DNA of 64,000 nt from Candidatus Dormiibacterota bacterium (GTDB lineage: Bacteria; Chloroflexota; Dormibacteria; Aeolococcales; Aeolococcaceae): contig PLZA01000044.1 in assembly GCA_003153505.1 (NCBI GenBank), positions 1-64,000 of the forward strand. Direction: 5' to 3'. The notes under the pieces were generated by a model, which saw only the letters and a program-made list of their open reading frames with translations, searched no databases and was not told the DNA's origin. The position numbers were made by a program, and so were the translations under genes. Positions 17,105 through 26,075 of this stretch are shown here, in pieces (position 1 is the first letter of the stretch; every line of letters starts with the position of its first letter).

Positions 17105-17653
17105 TCACGTGATGAGCAGGCGACCGGTCATGGCGATGCCGCCGCGTCGGTAGACATAACTGCCTAGGACGTGACCATGCTGTCCGCCCGGGTTACGTGT
17201 CCCGGCGCTCGAGTCCCATGCCAGCACGAGGCCATAGAGAATATGATCGGCGGCGAATGCCGCCCGCTCTGCGGGGCGGGTTGCCGTGGCCGAGCTCAAC
17301 CCGAGGGCCGGAGCGATCCCGGCCTCAAAGCCGAGCCAGAGCAGGAGCCCATACGCGGGACCGGCCCAGTTGCGTCGGCGCAACGAGCGGGGCAGCAGGC
17401 CGAAGAGCGCCCCGCCCACCGCCCCGAACGCCCAGTGGGAGAGCTCGACCACGGCACCGCGGTTGCCGGGAGGAATCTGCTTGAGCAGCCCGCTTGCGGC
17501 CTGCCTGGCCACGGCCTCCGGCGGCGTCTCACCCACTAAACCCAGCTCCGTGGTCAGCGTCCGCGTCCCACTCATAGCCATCGCCCCTACGATGCCCCAG
17601 CTGCCGGCCTGCATCATCACGGTGAGCTTTCCCGGCTCTGAAGTCATGGGCAT
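17105..17653 (-). CDS. Polytopic membrane protein, DUF1440/DUF6789-like
   Basis: A 182-residue predicted inner-membrane protein. Hydrophobic segments occur at about 15-28, 75-90, 98-112 and 130-147. It shows the layout of small proteins of the YagU/DUF1440-like group: an N-terminal 'G-A-M-A-M-S-x-T-R' helix, TELGLVGETPPEAVAR, a central SHWAFGAVGGALFGLL segment, and a late DHILYGLVLAW helix. The family assignment is from memory of this pattern and is moderate. GGAGG lies 8 nt before ATG 17653. Function unknown. Confidence 0.6.
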   Translation of the reverse strand: MPMTSEPGKLTVMMQAGSWGIVGAMAMSGTRTLTTELGLVGETPPEAVARQAASGLLKQIPPGNRGAVVELSHWAFGAVGGALFGLLPRSLRRRNWAGPAYGLLLWLGFEAGIAPALGLSSATATRPAERAAFAADHILYGLVLAWDSSAGTRNPGGQHGHVLGSYVYRRGGIAMTGRLLIT

Positions 17654-18080
17654 CAGTGTGTCCTCCTTGGCAACAAGCAGGCGGGGGCCCGGCGACCCCG
17701 CAGACGAACACTATGCGACGCGCGGACGAGAGATGCTTGCGGCCAACCGGCATTCACCCTCTCGGTCACAGGTGCCGCCTCGTGAATTGGAGACCCGCGT
17801 CAACAGGCCATCGTCAAGCCGCGGGGTTGTCGAGGCCGTCGATGGCTGCTTGCACCAAGTGCTGTTCCTCTTTGATCAGGCCGACAGAAATGCTTGTTGG
17901 CGCGGAACCCGGCGAAGGCGGCGCGCCTGGAGCAGCTCAATGGCGACGCCGACAAAGCCCTGGAGACGTTGCGTGACTCGCCTGGATCTACCCGCCGCTG
18001 CTTGCCGGGTAGTGGTGTCAGTGTCCGCGGGTCGCACGCGAGGGAACCGCGTGTCGCGCCTCACCGCAGCGCGCGAGCGG
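17654..18080. other. Intergenic region, no clear gene
   Basis: About 430 nt. A plus-strand segment near 17894 (ARNPAKAARLEQLNGDADKA, then LETLR) looks protein-like but has no proper start or continuation. It may be a gene remnant; I cannot name a family. Confidence 0.35.
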
Positions 18081-18428
18081 CTAGAGACTGAACAAGAGCA
18101 GCGTGACGGCGGCAGCCGCCATCATGCCCAGAACCAACGGGGATGCGAATTCTCGGTTGTGGGCCCTCAGATGGGTAATCACGGCGCCGGTGAAATACAT
18201 CACCACGCCGACCCCGGCAGCAATGCCGAGTGGAGCGAACCACACGCCAATGATGAGCCCGGCCGCGCCGGCGATCTCCAACGCCGCTAGCAGCGGAAAC
18301 AACGGCAGTGGGACACCGAGCCCGCCGATGCCCTCTACGATCCGAGGGTTCTTGGCGAGTTTGAGGGCACCCGACATCACGAGACCTACCGACAAGAGAA
18401 TGGCGACCACGAGGTAGGCACTGAACAT
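18081..18428 (-). CDS. DoxX-like family membrane protein
   Basis: A 115-residue four-helix membrane protein. The first helix (YLVVAILLSVGLVMSGALKL) with the following AKNP, the GIGGLGVPLPLFPLLAALEI segment and the final AAAAVTLLLFSL helix match DoxX/DoxX-like proteins. These are linked to membrane redox or thiol stress in several bacteria. AGGGG lies before ATG 18428. TTCGGGAC (18473-18480), a perfect half of a DosR-type box, lies about 45 nt upstream, but the other half is missing. Confidence 0.8.
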   Translation of the reverse strand: MFSAYLVVAILLSVGLVMSGALKLAKNPRIVEGIGGLGVPLPLFPLLAALEIAGAAGLIIGVWFAPLGIAAGVGVVMYFTGAVITHLRAHNREFASPLVLGMMAAAAVTLLLFSL

Positions 18429-18551
18429 TGCGTCTTCGCCCCTAAATTACGGCTGGACGTCGAGCCGGCCCATTCGGGACCAGCTCGGCGCGAGGGATCC
18501 GGTGCCAACCTAAAGCGCCAGAAGGATGAGGCCAAGCGATGGAATCGGTGG

Positions 18552-19727
18552 TCACTTGTTCAGCATGGCTTCAATCTCGGGCTGGACATCGACCCTGTCG
18601 TCCGCGACGCCAGCCCCGGTTTCGGGCACTAATCCGAAGCGCTCCCGCAATCTGCCGACCCCCATCTCTCTGCCCTTCATCTCCGCGATGGCTTCCGGTC
18701 CGGCGATCTCGACCTGTCCGGGGAACTGACCCGCCCCGCCGTTGGGTCCTATGGGCACGGCGATGGCAGTGCCCCAGGACTTGTAGTGAGCAAGGTCGGA
18801 TCGCCCTTGGGCGAGGGCGTTGATGTTGTCCGCAACGATGGTGGCCTGGCGTCCGGCGAGGCCTGCCATCTTGCTGTCCGCGGTGGAAACGTCGCCGAGA
18901 GCGAAGACGGTTGACTGCCCCGCCACTTGAAGGGTGGGGCCAACGTCGATGAACCCATCCGAGCGGCGAGCGGGGGCCAGTGCATCGCCAAGGTAGTCGC
19001 TGTTGGGAACGACTCCGTAGCAGCGGAACCAGATATCGGCAGTGATCTCGGTTCCGGCTTCGGTGGTGACGGTGAAGGTTCCCAACTGCGCCGGCCCAGT
19101 CGGCGGTGCCTGGCGCAGCGAACTCCCGAGGATCAGCTCGACACGGGCATCGATGAGTTGGCTTCGGAGCTCGGCCTTCAGCTCCGGCCTGTATGGGCCA
19201 CCTAGAATCTCATCGGCGACGTCGAGCAGGACAATCGATTTGTCCGGCCAGACGTGGCGGATCTCTCCGGCCAGCTCGATACCGACTGGGCCCGCTCCGA
19301 CCAACAGGACCCGATCCGCCTGAGCGAGTGCCCGATGCGCTTGACGGATCTGCTCCTGGGCGTGGGGTGTATCGACCAGGTCCGTCTTGGCGGGGAAGGG
19401 ATACTGCGACCCGGTCGCCAGGACGACGTAGTCTGCGGAGATCTCCTCTCCGGACGCTGTTACCACGCGATTCGGATCGACCTTGACGGCGCGGTCTTGG
19501 ACCACTCGGCCGTTGGCGAGCAGTCCACCGTAGGGGAGGAAGATGCTTGGTAGCCAGGAAGGGTCGGCCAGCGCCCGAAGGGCGGCGATGTTGTGCATGA
19601 ACGCGTCTTTCGGTTCGACGAGCACGACGTCGCTGGTTTCGTCCAGTGCTTTGGCCACGGCGACCCCACCGTAGCCGCCACCGACGATCACCACCGTTGG
19701 CTTCCCCAACTCACCGCGCTCGATCAT
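18552..19727 (-). CDS. FAD-dependent NAD(P)H oxidoreductase (NDH-2/FSP1-like)
   Basis: A 391-residue two-dinucleotide-binding flavoprotein. The FAD Rossmann motif VGGGYGG (15-21) is followed by the acidic strand end VVLVEP. The second Rossmann motif VGAGPVGIELAGE lies near 143-155, and the C-terminal FAD motif FALGDVS near 276. Layout and length fit the NDH-2/AIFM2 (FSP1) group, which oxidises NAD(P)H and reduces quinones at the membrane. There is no redox-active CxxC. It is divergent from a MarR regulator 110 nt away that probably controls it. Confidence 0.87.
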   Translation of the reverse strand: MIERGELGKPTVVIVGGGYGGVAVAKALDETSDVVLVEPKDAFMHNIAALRALADPSWLPSIFLPYGGLLANGRVVQDRAVKVDPNRVVTASGEEISADYVVLATGSQYPFPAKTDLVDTPHAQEQIRQAHRALAQADRVLLVGAGPVGIELAGEIRHVWPDKSIVLLDVADEILGGPYRPELKAELRSQLIDARVELILGSSLRQAPPTGPAQLGTFTVTTEAGTEITADIWFRCYGVVPNSDYLGDALAPARRSDGFIDVGPTLQVAGQSTVFALGDVSTADSKMAGLAGRQATIVADNINALAQGRSDLAHYKSWGTAIAVPIGPNGGAGQFPGQVEIAGPEAIAEMKGREMGVGRLRERFGLVPETGAGVADDRVDVQPEIEAMLNK

Positions 19728-19827
19728 GCCGTCCTGCCTTCGTGTTCACGTGCCGGTCTGTCGCTCAACCATATGTATCGCAGATCATCAGTCTAGCAGA
19801 GGATCTTTCAAACAGCGCTTTGTCGGC

Positions 19828-19833
19828 TATGAT
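19828..19833 (+). promoter_or_regulatory. -10 hexamer TATGAT before the MarR gene
   Basis: TATGAT ends 3 nt before ATG 19837 and 6 nt before the in-frame GTG 19840. Leaderless initiation at 19840 would fit the spacing seen at other genes in the window. Confidence 0.45.
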
Positions 19834-19836
19834 GGG

Positions 19837-20409
19837 ATGGTGGATGAAAACCTTGGTAACCGCTACGAGGTTGGGGCACCCCCAAGCTGCGTCGGCGCGT
19901 TGGCAGGCGACCTCGGCTGGGGCTTGGGTGTTGTCCTGCGGGCGTACGCCCTGGCCGCGCGCACCGCGGTCGCCGACCTTCCCGGCGGTCCGCGGGGCTA
20001 CCAGGTTCTTTCCGCCGCGGCTCAGGGCACGGTGACGAGCCAGCTTGCCCTCGCCCAGCACCTCGGAGTCGATCGAACGGTCATGACTTACCTCCTCGAC
20101 GATCTCGAGGCGGCCAAGCTGATCGAGCGTCGTCCCGATCCCAGCGACCGGCGGGCGCGCCGAGTCGTCGCGACGCAACTCGGCATCGAGCTCCTCGCGA
20201 CCCTGGATGACCAGCTGCGGGCAGCAGAGGCCGAGGTGCTCGCGCCGCTCGACCGCGAGGCACGCGAGACGTTCCGTACCCAGGTTCGGTTGCTTGCGAC
20301 ACGGGCGGACCCTCTCGCCCCGGCCAACACTCCGTGTGACTTGGCGCAAGAGGTGGGCGCCGAGCCACCCCGGCCCGGTGAACGCCATCGTTTGGCTGGC
20401 ACGCGATAG
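19837..20409 (+). CDS. MarR family transcriptional regulator
   Basis: A ~190-residue winged-helix regulator. The central part reads QLALAQHLGVDRTVMTYLLD, DLEAAKLIERRPDPSDRRAR, matching the MarR recognition helix and the wing motif 'R-x-x-x-x-x-D-R-R-x-x'. Terminal helices form the dimer interface. No redox cysteine is placed as in OhrR. The start is ATG 19837 or, if leaderless, GTG 19840. It is divergent from the FAD oxidoreductase, a typical regulator-target arrangement. Confidence 0.85.
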   Translation: MVDENLGNRYEVGAPPSCVGALAGDLGWGLGVVLRAYALAARTAVADLPGGPRGYQVLSAAAQGTVTSQLALAQHLGVDRTVMTYLLDDLEAAKLIERRPDPSDRRARRVVATQLGIELLATLDDQLRAAEAEVLAPLDREARETFRTQVRLLATRADPLAPANTPCDLAQEVGAEPPRPGERHRLAGTR

Positions 20410-20600
20410 CGCTGGGTAGGGGACGCTCCGTTAGGGGCACGGCACCTACCTAGCGCGTTGGCGCTGACAGCGCAGTGCGAGATCACCATCGGGCAGGCCA
20501 GCATCCGCCAATGTCTACTTGACGGCGGGCCTCCGGGTGCGGCTCACCCTGTCGCAGAGGACGAGGTCAGACCGCGGCCGAGACGTTCGGCGACCATCGC

Positions 20601-21596
20601 CTAGGCTCGAGCCGTGAGCCAGGCCACGATGGCCGTGACGGTCTCGGGGTCCAGTGAGGCGTCGGCCGCGTTGTACTTCTGTATCGCCTCGCCCTGCGCG
20701 AGCTCCTCACGCGGTCGCGGCTCGTGCTTCAGCACGTGATTGGCATTCTCAGGAAAGAGGAAGCTGACGTCGGTCCGTCCTGCCGCGGCGCGCTGAAGCG
20801 GCTCCGCGTCGGCCTGCCAGTCGACCTGTAGATCCTTCTTGCCGATGACGATGAGCACCGGGACGCGCACCTCCTTCAGAGGAGCTGCCGCGTCGGCGGT
20901 CCAAAGCTCCCGCGCGAAGGGAAGGTTGAAGGGGCTCTCCAGGGCCGCGATCAAGCTGCGCACGTCCTCCGGCAGAGCTGGGTCGGGGGCGGCGGGCTCA
21001 CCGGCAAGGAATCGGGCGACGGCGGCGTCATATAAAGCGAGCAGCTGCTCGCCATTGGGAAAGCTCTTCGCTTGGGCGGCAAGCTGTGACCGGGCGACCG
21101 CACCCACGGAGCGCCCGGGAGGCCCGGTCAGCACCAGGCCGGCGAGGGGGATGTCAGGGTCGTGGACCTGATAGTTGAGGGCGTGGAGGGTCCCTTCGCT
21201 GTTGCCGAGGGCGAAGATCCGCTCACGGCGGATGCCCTGCTGCTCGGCAAGAGTGCGCACCGCCCCGGCGAGCTCATCGACGTGGCTCTGCATGGTGATG
21301 GCGCCGATCAGGAGCGGTATCGTCTCGCGGACATGGGGGCCTGAGGCGCGCTTGTCATACCGGAGCGAGGCGAACCCAACTCGCCCCAACGCCTCCGCGA
21401 GCAGGCGACCGCTGCCATTGGACCCAGGAAGGAGTGGGGAGTCCCAATCGCGGTCCGTCGGACCACTGCCGGCCACCAGAACGACCCCCGGGAAGGGACC
21501 GGCTCCCTCCGGCATCACCACGGTGCCGTAGACGGTGGTGGGCCCGAGGGGCCAGGTGACCTCCAGGCTCTGCCCGTACGAGTCGCTCTCAGTCAT
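20601..21596 (-). CDS. Alpha/beta hydrolase (dienelactone hydrolase/CocE-like)
   Basis: A 331-residue serine hydrolase. The fold begins GVVLVAGSGPTDRDWD (oxyanion region), with the nucleophile elbow GNSEG (Ser133), a candidate acid in IGKKDLQVDWQAD and the histidine in NANHVLKHE near the C-terminus. The catalytic triad therefore looks complete. There is no signal peptide, so it is cytoplasmic. GGAGG precedes ATG 21596. Two short remnants similar to the last ~30 codons of this gene lie at 36348-36405 and 40890-40950. Substrate unknown. Confidence 0.88.
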   Translation of the reverse strand: MTESDSYGQSLEVTWPLGPTTVYGTVVMPEGAGPFPGVVLVAGSGPTDRDWDSPLLPGSNGSGRLLAEALGRVGFASLRYDKRASGPHVRETIPLLIGAITMQSHVDELAGAVRTLAEQQGIRRERIFALGNSEGTLHALNYQVHDPDIPLAGLVLTGPPGRSVGAVARSQLAAQAKSFPNGEQLLALYDAAVARFLAGEPAAPDPALPEDVRSLIAALESPFNLPFARELWTADAAAPLKEVRVPVLIVIGKKDLQVDWQADAEPLQRAAAGRTDVSFLFPENANHVLKHEPRPREELAQGEAIQKYNAADASLDPETVTAIVAWLTARA

Positions 21597-21889
21597 CGTG
21601 CATGTCCTCCCGACGTGGGCAGGCCGCTGCCTGGGTCTGCCGCCATTTGACGGACACGCCCGTCAGGCCGAGCACACCGCGGCGTGCTGGGATTTGAAGT
21701 CTCCGGACTAAGATTGCCGAGCGTCGTGTGCCAGCGCGTCATACGGGTCGCTCGATCCATCAGACAAGACTCACATTCTGCTCGCAGTACAGCACTCTGA
21801 GGCACACGAGCGTCTTGTCACCAGAGGCCGTTTCGACAGCCCACGACGAGGGCTCTCAAGAGTCAGCAAGAGCCCCTTCGAGCAACCTC

Positions 21890-21928
21890 AAATGACACTT
21901 TGCCTGACACCTTCGTGCGTGGATGTTG
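21890..21928. repeat. Dispersed repeat copy A, IS-end-like
   Basis: Contains TGACAC twice with a 6-nt gap (21893-21898 and 21905-21910) and the 14-mer CCTGACACCTTCGT (21903-21916), which is also present at 33940-33953. Flanking bases are also similar. Spaced TGACAC copies recall the internal repeats of some insertion-sequence ends; no transposase gene is nearby. Confidence 0.45.
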
Positions 21929-21956
21929 GTGAGCAACAGTGGACGTGAACGCCGCG

Positions 21957-21962
21957 TAGGCT
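21957..21962 (+). promoter_or_regulatory. Leaderless -10 hexamer TAGGCT
   Basis: TAGGCT ends 9 nt before GTG 21972. It is identical to the hexamer before the gene at 3928. Confidence 0.4.
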
Positions 21963-21971
21963 AGAAGTCGC

Positions 21972-22520
21972 GTGTACGCGATCGAACTCGTCTTCGCTGT
22001 CGGGTGGGTGGGGTTCTGGACGTACTGGGTCGTGGCGGCCCTCTCCATGAAGAGGGGGCGCCTCGCCTGGGCCCGCGAGCTGCGCATCAGGGCGGTGATC
22101 GCCCTCCTCGCGATCCTTTTGATCCGTTTGGGGGCCTTCCAAAATGACGGCCTCAACTCGGATCCGTGGCGCGCTGGCGTGGGGCTCGTCATCTTCGCGG
22201 TCGGGTTGGGGTTCGCCATCTGGGCGCGTAGACACATTGGGCGCAACTGGGGCACCCCGATGTCACAGAAGGATGACCCGGAGCTGGTGACCAGCGGGCC
22301 CTATCGACTGGTGCGCCACCCCATTTACTCGGGCATCCTCGTCGCCGGCGCCGGCACCGCCGTGGCGCTGAGCTGGGCGTGGCTGATCGCCGTGGCCCTC
22401 GCCGGGGTCTACTTCGTCTATAGCGCGACTATCGAGGAGCGCAACCTGACCACGCAATTCCCAGACAGCTACCCGGTGTATCGGCGCACGACCAAGATGC
22501 TCATGCCCTTCATCGTTTAA
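21972..22520 (+). CDS. Isoprenylcysteine carboxyl methyltransferase-like membrane protein
   Basis: A 182-residue membrane protein with about five hydrophobic helices. The diagnostic segment is TSGPYRLVRHPIYSGILVAG, the S-adenosylmethionine-binding 'G-P-Y-x-x-x-R-H-P-x-Y' motif of the ICMT/PEMT group, followed by EERNL and YPVYRRTT near the end. In bacteria these enzymes methylate lipids or other membrane substrates, not prenylated proteins. The GTG start is supported by an adjacent TAGGCT hexamer; no Shine-Dalgarno is visible. Monocistronic. Confidence 0.85.
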   Translation: MYAIELVFAVGWVGFWTYWVVAALSMKRGRLAWARELRIRAVIALLAILLIRLGAFQNDGLNSDPWRAGVGLVIFAVGLGFAIWARRHIGRNWGTPMSQKDDPELVTSGPYRLVRHPIYSGILVAGAGTAVALSWAWLIAVALAGVYFVYSATIEERNLTTQFPDSYPVYRRTTKMLMPFIV

Positions 22521-22637
22521 AGGCGTCGGCCTTCCACACATCCCGTCTCACTATCACGGCGGTTTCGCTGCCCAAGCGCGGCCTCGCTGCGTAGCACTGC
22601 GCCGAAGTGACCGACGTCGTCGGCTCCACTGGTACCG

Positions 22638-22643
22638 GATACT
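22638..22643 (+). promoter_or_regulatory. -10-like hexamer GATACT
   Basis: GATACT ends 9 nt before ATG 22653. The same hexamer occurs 8 nt before the MBL-fold gene at 50660. Confidence 0.35.
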
Positions 22644-22652
22644 GAGCGGGAC

Positions 22653-23111
22653 ATGAGACTGGTGAACACCATCGTCCGCTATGAGTCCTCGGCTCGCCCG
22701 TGGCGCCGGCTGCTGGAAATAGCCGCTGACCACTTCCCTGACACACTTGCCGATCTTGCGTTCCTTCGAACGCGTGGCGTGAAACTCGAACTGCACGTCG
22801 ACGACGACCGAGCCTCCTACGTTGTGAAGCTCGCCGGGCCGGACGTGCATGTCGTGGTCGAGGCGGATCGGAAAGCACAGGGACGAACCCCGCTCAGTGA
22901 GCCGCTCGCCGCACTGGCCGCAGACAGTCAGGAGCACGAATCGGCTGACGGCAGAAGGCTGGCTCGCGAAGTGGCGACGGGCGCGCTCAAGCTCCAGCAT
23001 GCGCGGTGTCTTTGTGAGGGGTTCGGGTTTAAGAGCTTTGACGTGGAACTGGCTCGATATCGAGAGGAGATAGCGCGCTCCAAGGCCGCGGCGAAGAAGC
23101 GGCCGAGGTAG
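22653..23111 (+). CDS. Hypothetical cytoplasmic protein
   Basis: A 152-residue soluble protein of unknown family, starting MRLVNTIVRYESSARPWRRL. It has mixed alpha/beta character, with alternating strands (VKLELHVDDDRASYVVKLAG; VHVVVEAD) and a basic, lysine-rich C-terminus (SKAAAKKRPR) as in nucleic-acid-binding tails. Codon use looks genuine. It lies just before, and could be co-transcribed with, the LuxR-type regulator. Confidence 0.55.
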   Translation: MRLVNTIVRYESSARPWRRLLEIAADHFPDTLADLAFLRTRGVKLELHVDDDRASYVVKLAGPDVHVVVEADRKAQGRTPLSEPLAALAADSQEHESADGRRLAREVATGALKLQHARCLCEGFGFKSFDVELARYREEIARSKAAAKKRPR

Positions 23112-23195
23112 GGCAGATCCGGTGTGCGTTCAGCCTAGTCGCGAGTCTCCATGTACGGGTTGCAAGCGGACAAGTCCCTCTCGAGAGCGCGCCCC

Positions 23196-23201
23196 TACAC
23201 T
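23196..23201 (+). promoter_or_regulatory. Leaderless -10 hexamer TACACT
   Basis: TACACT ends 6 nt before ATG 23208, with no Shine-Dalgarno sequence. This supports the shorter start of the LuxR-type regulator. Confidence 0.45.
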
Positions 23202-23207
23202 CTCGGC

Positions 23208-25523
23208 ATGGGCGGCAGGGCAAGGGCGAGCAGAGGCAACCTGCCTGCTGAGTTCACAAGCTTCATTGGCAGACGCCGCCAGCTCCAAGAGGTCAAGGCA
23301 GGTCTCTCTGCTGGGCGTCTGCTAACCCTCGTCGGGCCGGGCGGTGTCGGCAAGACCCGCCTGGCACTGCGGGTCGCGACTGACCTCCAACGGGCCGTTC
23401 CCGACGGTGTTTGGCTTGTCGAGCTCGGCGGCCTCAGCGACGCTGAGCTCGTCGCGAAGGCGGTCATGACATCGATGGGACTCCGCGACGAATCGAGCGT
23501 TTGGCCGGTGTCCAGGCTGATCGACTACGTCGTCACGAAGCGGCTGCTGCTCATCCTCGACAACTGTGAGCACCTCCTCGACGCCTGCGCGATCCTCGCC
23601 GATGTGCTTCTACGCGAGGCGCGCGACCTGCGGATCCTGGCCACCAGCCGGCAGCCCCTCGGCATCGCTGGAGAGAAGGTCGTCCAAGTTGCCCCGTTGT
23701 CGGTACCAGACGCCACTGAGCGATTAGCCCCAGAACGCATCGCGCAGTCCGAGGCCGTCATGCTGTTACTCGAGCGCGCCGGCGAAGCAGGCCGAGCGTT
23801 CGAGTTGACCTCCGACAATCAGGCCGCAGTAGTCGAGTTGACGCGCCGCCTCGATGGCATCCCGCTGGCTATAGAGCTCGCCGCGGTGCGGTTGCGCTCA
23901 CTCGGCCTCGCGCAGGTGGTCGAGCGGCTGAACGACCGATTCGGACTGCTCGTTGGAAGCAGCATCACGGCGCAGCCTCGCCACAGGACGCTTGAGGCCA
24001 CCATCGCTTGGAGCCACGACCTCCTGGGCGACAACGAGCGAGCGGTGCTACGCCGCCTTGCCGTGTTTCCCGGTACGTTCAGCCTGGAGGCCGCTGAACA
24101 GGTGTGCGAAGGCGGGGCCGTCACATCCGCCAGTGTGATCGATGCCATTACGGCCCTCGTCGAGCGCTCCTTTGTCAGCAATGAAGGAACCAGTGTCCGG
24201 GCGCGATACCGGTTGCACGAGACCATGCGCGAGTTCGCACGGGTACGGCTCGTCGACGCGGATGAGGAGAACCTAGCGGCGCAAGCCCATCTTTCCTTCT
24301 TCGCCGACATGTGCCGCCGTACCGAATTCGATAGTGGCGAGGCAGATGACGAGTCGAAGCTCGAGTCGCTACAAACACTTGATGTTGAGGCGGACAACAT
24401 CCGCGCTGCCCTCCGGCAGTGCCTCGCGGATCCTGACGGAGCGGACGTCGGCTTGGCGATGGCGGCCGGTCTCGGGCGCTATTGGTCGAACCGAGCTCTG
24501 AGCGAAGGCATCTACTGGATCGACGCCCTCTTGGAGCGGCGCGGCAGCGACGATGCGGCTCGAGGCCGTGCCCTCTTCGTGCGGAGCTACCTCGCCGTGA
24601 CGCAGGGCGACCAAGCCGCCGGACTTGACACGGTCGCGGAGGCCTCTGCGATCGCACGCCGCCTTCAAGCTCACGAGTTGCTGGTGCGGATTCTCGCGAT
24701 CCAGTCGGCCCTGCAGGTCATGGCAGGCGAGGTGTCCGCTGCTCGCGCGTCATCGGCTGAGGCGATGTCGCTTGCAGACGTTGTTGGCGGCGACATCCCT
24801 TTCGCCGCGGCGGCCCAATCCGAAGCTCTGATTGCCTTCGTCGATGGGGACTTCGTCCGGATGCGCGATCTCGGACTCAGCGCTGCGGCGCGCTGCCGGG
24901 AGCATCACGAGCTCTACATGCTCAGCACCCACCTCACCAGTGCCGGAGTCGGCTCACTCATGCTCGGGGATCACGCTGCGGCGGGGGCCGCGTTGACCGA
25001 GGCGCTGCGTGCATCGCTCGTCATCGACGACCGTCCTGGGCTCGTGCTACGGGTGCAAGCGCTCGCGTGCTATGCGGCGATGGCGGGGCAGAGGCAGCGT
25101 TCCGCAAAGCTCCTGGGTGCCTCGGAGATGCTGCGTCGCGACACCGGCGCCCTCATCAACCCACTGATTACTCCCTTGATGGAACAGGCGCAGCAGATCG
25201 CCAAGGCCGAGCTCGGTGATGAACGCTACAAGACCGCATTCGAAGATGGACTGCATCTCGATGCTGAGGCGGCCTTGGCCCTGGCGCTCGACGAGAAGGT
25301 CAAGCGAGACACTGGCCACGCGACCGAGGACACCACCGACCCGCTGGGCAAACGCGAGCGAGAGGTCGCCGCGCTCGTTTCCGGAGGACTCAGCAACAAA
25401 GAGATCGCTAGTCGCCTATTCCTTTCCGAGCGCACCGTGGAAACCCACGTCTACAACATTCTCAACAAGCTGGGCTTCAACTCCAGGGCCCAGATTGCCT
25501 CGTGGGTATCGACTGGGCGATAG
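23208..25523 (+). CDS. LuxR-type ATPase regulator (NB-ARC/STAND with HTH)
   Basis: A 771-residue signal-transduction ATPase. It begins [18 protein letters not shown], followed by Walker [10 protein letters not shown] (about residues 43-51) and a sensor region [16 protein letters not shown] containing the Walker [19 protein letters not shown] is typical of the AfsR/NB-ARC group. The middle is helical and TPR-like. The C-terminal ~60 residues are a LuxR helix-turn-helix: [20 protein letters not shown], then [16 protein letters not shown]. It probably activates unknown promoters in response to a ligand. ATG 23208 is preferred over 23151 because of the adjacent -10 hexamer. Confidence 0.9.
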   Translation: MGGRARASRGNLPAEFTSFIGRRRQLQEVKAGLSAGRLLTLVGPGGVGKTRLALRVATDLQRAVPDGVWLVELGGLSDAELVAKAVMTSMGLRDESSVWPVSRLIDYVVTKRLLLILDNCEHLLDACAILADVLLREARDLRILATSRQPLGIAGEKVVQVAPLSVPDATERLAPERIAQSEAVMLLLERAGEAGRAFELTSDNQAAVVELTRRLDGIPLAIELAAVRLRSLGLAQVVERLNDRFGLLVGSSITAQPRHRTLEATIAWSHDLLGDNERAVLRRLAVFPGTFSLEAAEQVCEGGAVTSASVIDAITALVERSFVSNEGTSVRARYRLHETMREFARVRLVDADEENLAAQAHLSFFADMCRRTEFDSGEADDESKLESLQTLDVEADNIRAALRQCLADPDGADVGLAMAAGLGRYWSNRALSEGIYWIDALLERRGSDDAARGRALFVRSYLAVTQGDQAAGLDTVAEASAIARRLQAHELLVRILAIQSALQVMAGEVSAARASSAEAMSLADVVGGDIPFAAAAQSEALIAFVDGDFVRMRDLGLSAAARCREHHELYMLSTHLTSAGVGSLMLGDHAAAGAALTEALRASLVIDDRPGLVLRVQALACYAAMAGQRQRSAKLLGASEMLRRDTGALINPLITPLMEQAQQIAKAELGDERYKTAFEDGLHLDAEAALALALDEKVKRDTGHATEDTTDPLGKREREVAALVSGGLSNKEIASRLFLSERTVETHVYNILNKLGFNSRAQIASWVSTGR

Positions 25524-25556
25524 CCGGCCTCTGATGCGTTCCATCTGCGAACAGGG

Positions 25557-25823
25557 TCAGCTCGGGCTACCGGTGACGGGGTTGATTTCGCGGATCCGCC
25601 CGGGAGGGAGGAACGCCATGCTGATGAGGCGTCTCACGGTCTCGAGGTCGGCTGCTTCTATGAGGCAAACCAGCTGGCCGCCGTCGGAACAGTGACCCGC
25701 AATGATCGTGCGGGTAGCGGCCGCTCTTCTCAGCAGCCGAATCTGAGCTGCGTCCAACATCCGTGCGGCCCGCTCGAGCTGCGCGGCATCGCTCATGAGG
25801 ATCTCCACCAAGAAATGCGACAT
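25557..25823 (-). CDS. Small ferredoxin-like-fold protein
   Basis: An ~88-residue protein starting MSHFLVEILMSDAAQ. The layout of a strand, a helix (LERAARMLDAAQIRLL), two strands (RTIIAGHCSD; QLVCLIEAAD) and a helix (LETVRRLISMAFL) matches small dimeric alpha/beta proteins such as the DUF4242/DUF3303 group. The last segment PGRIREINPVTG is typical of these. The start could also be 25859. It is convergent with the LuxR-type gene. Function unknown. Confidence 0.6.
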   Translation of the reverse strand: MSHFLVEILMSDAAQLERAARMLDAAQIRLLRRAAATRTIIAGHCSDGGQLVCLIEAADLETVRRLISMAFLPPGRIREINPVTGSPS

Positions 25824-26075
25824 GGCGCCCATGATCCACAACGATCGAGGTCCCGACATCTAGGGGAACACTGAGCCTGTACGTAGTGCGCTCATGACCA
25901 TGCGTTACGGTCGGTGTCGGGGACGGCACATCTCTGGTGACTGAATCTCCACGCCCGAGGAAAAGATGGTTCGCGGCTTCTCTAAGTGCCAGCTACGTAC
26001 TCGCCCGGATTCGGTGGTGCGAGCGCCTTCCTAGCCTACGAGTACACGCCAATCGTCTACCGACAAGGAGATTCG

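Larger units (their letters stand above)
21597..21971. other. Intergenic region with a dispersed repeat
   Basis: About 375 nt between divergent genes. It contains copy A of the repeat shared with 33924-33966 and a TAGGCT hexamer next to the downstream GTG start. No reading frame looks coding. Confidence 0.45.

Noticed and set aside
17894-18091. Protein-like segment with NPAKAARLEQLNGDADKALE
   Set aside because: No supported start, no ribosome site, loses coding character after ~30 residues; noted only as a possible remnant.
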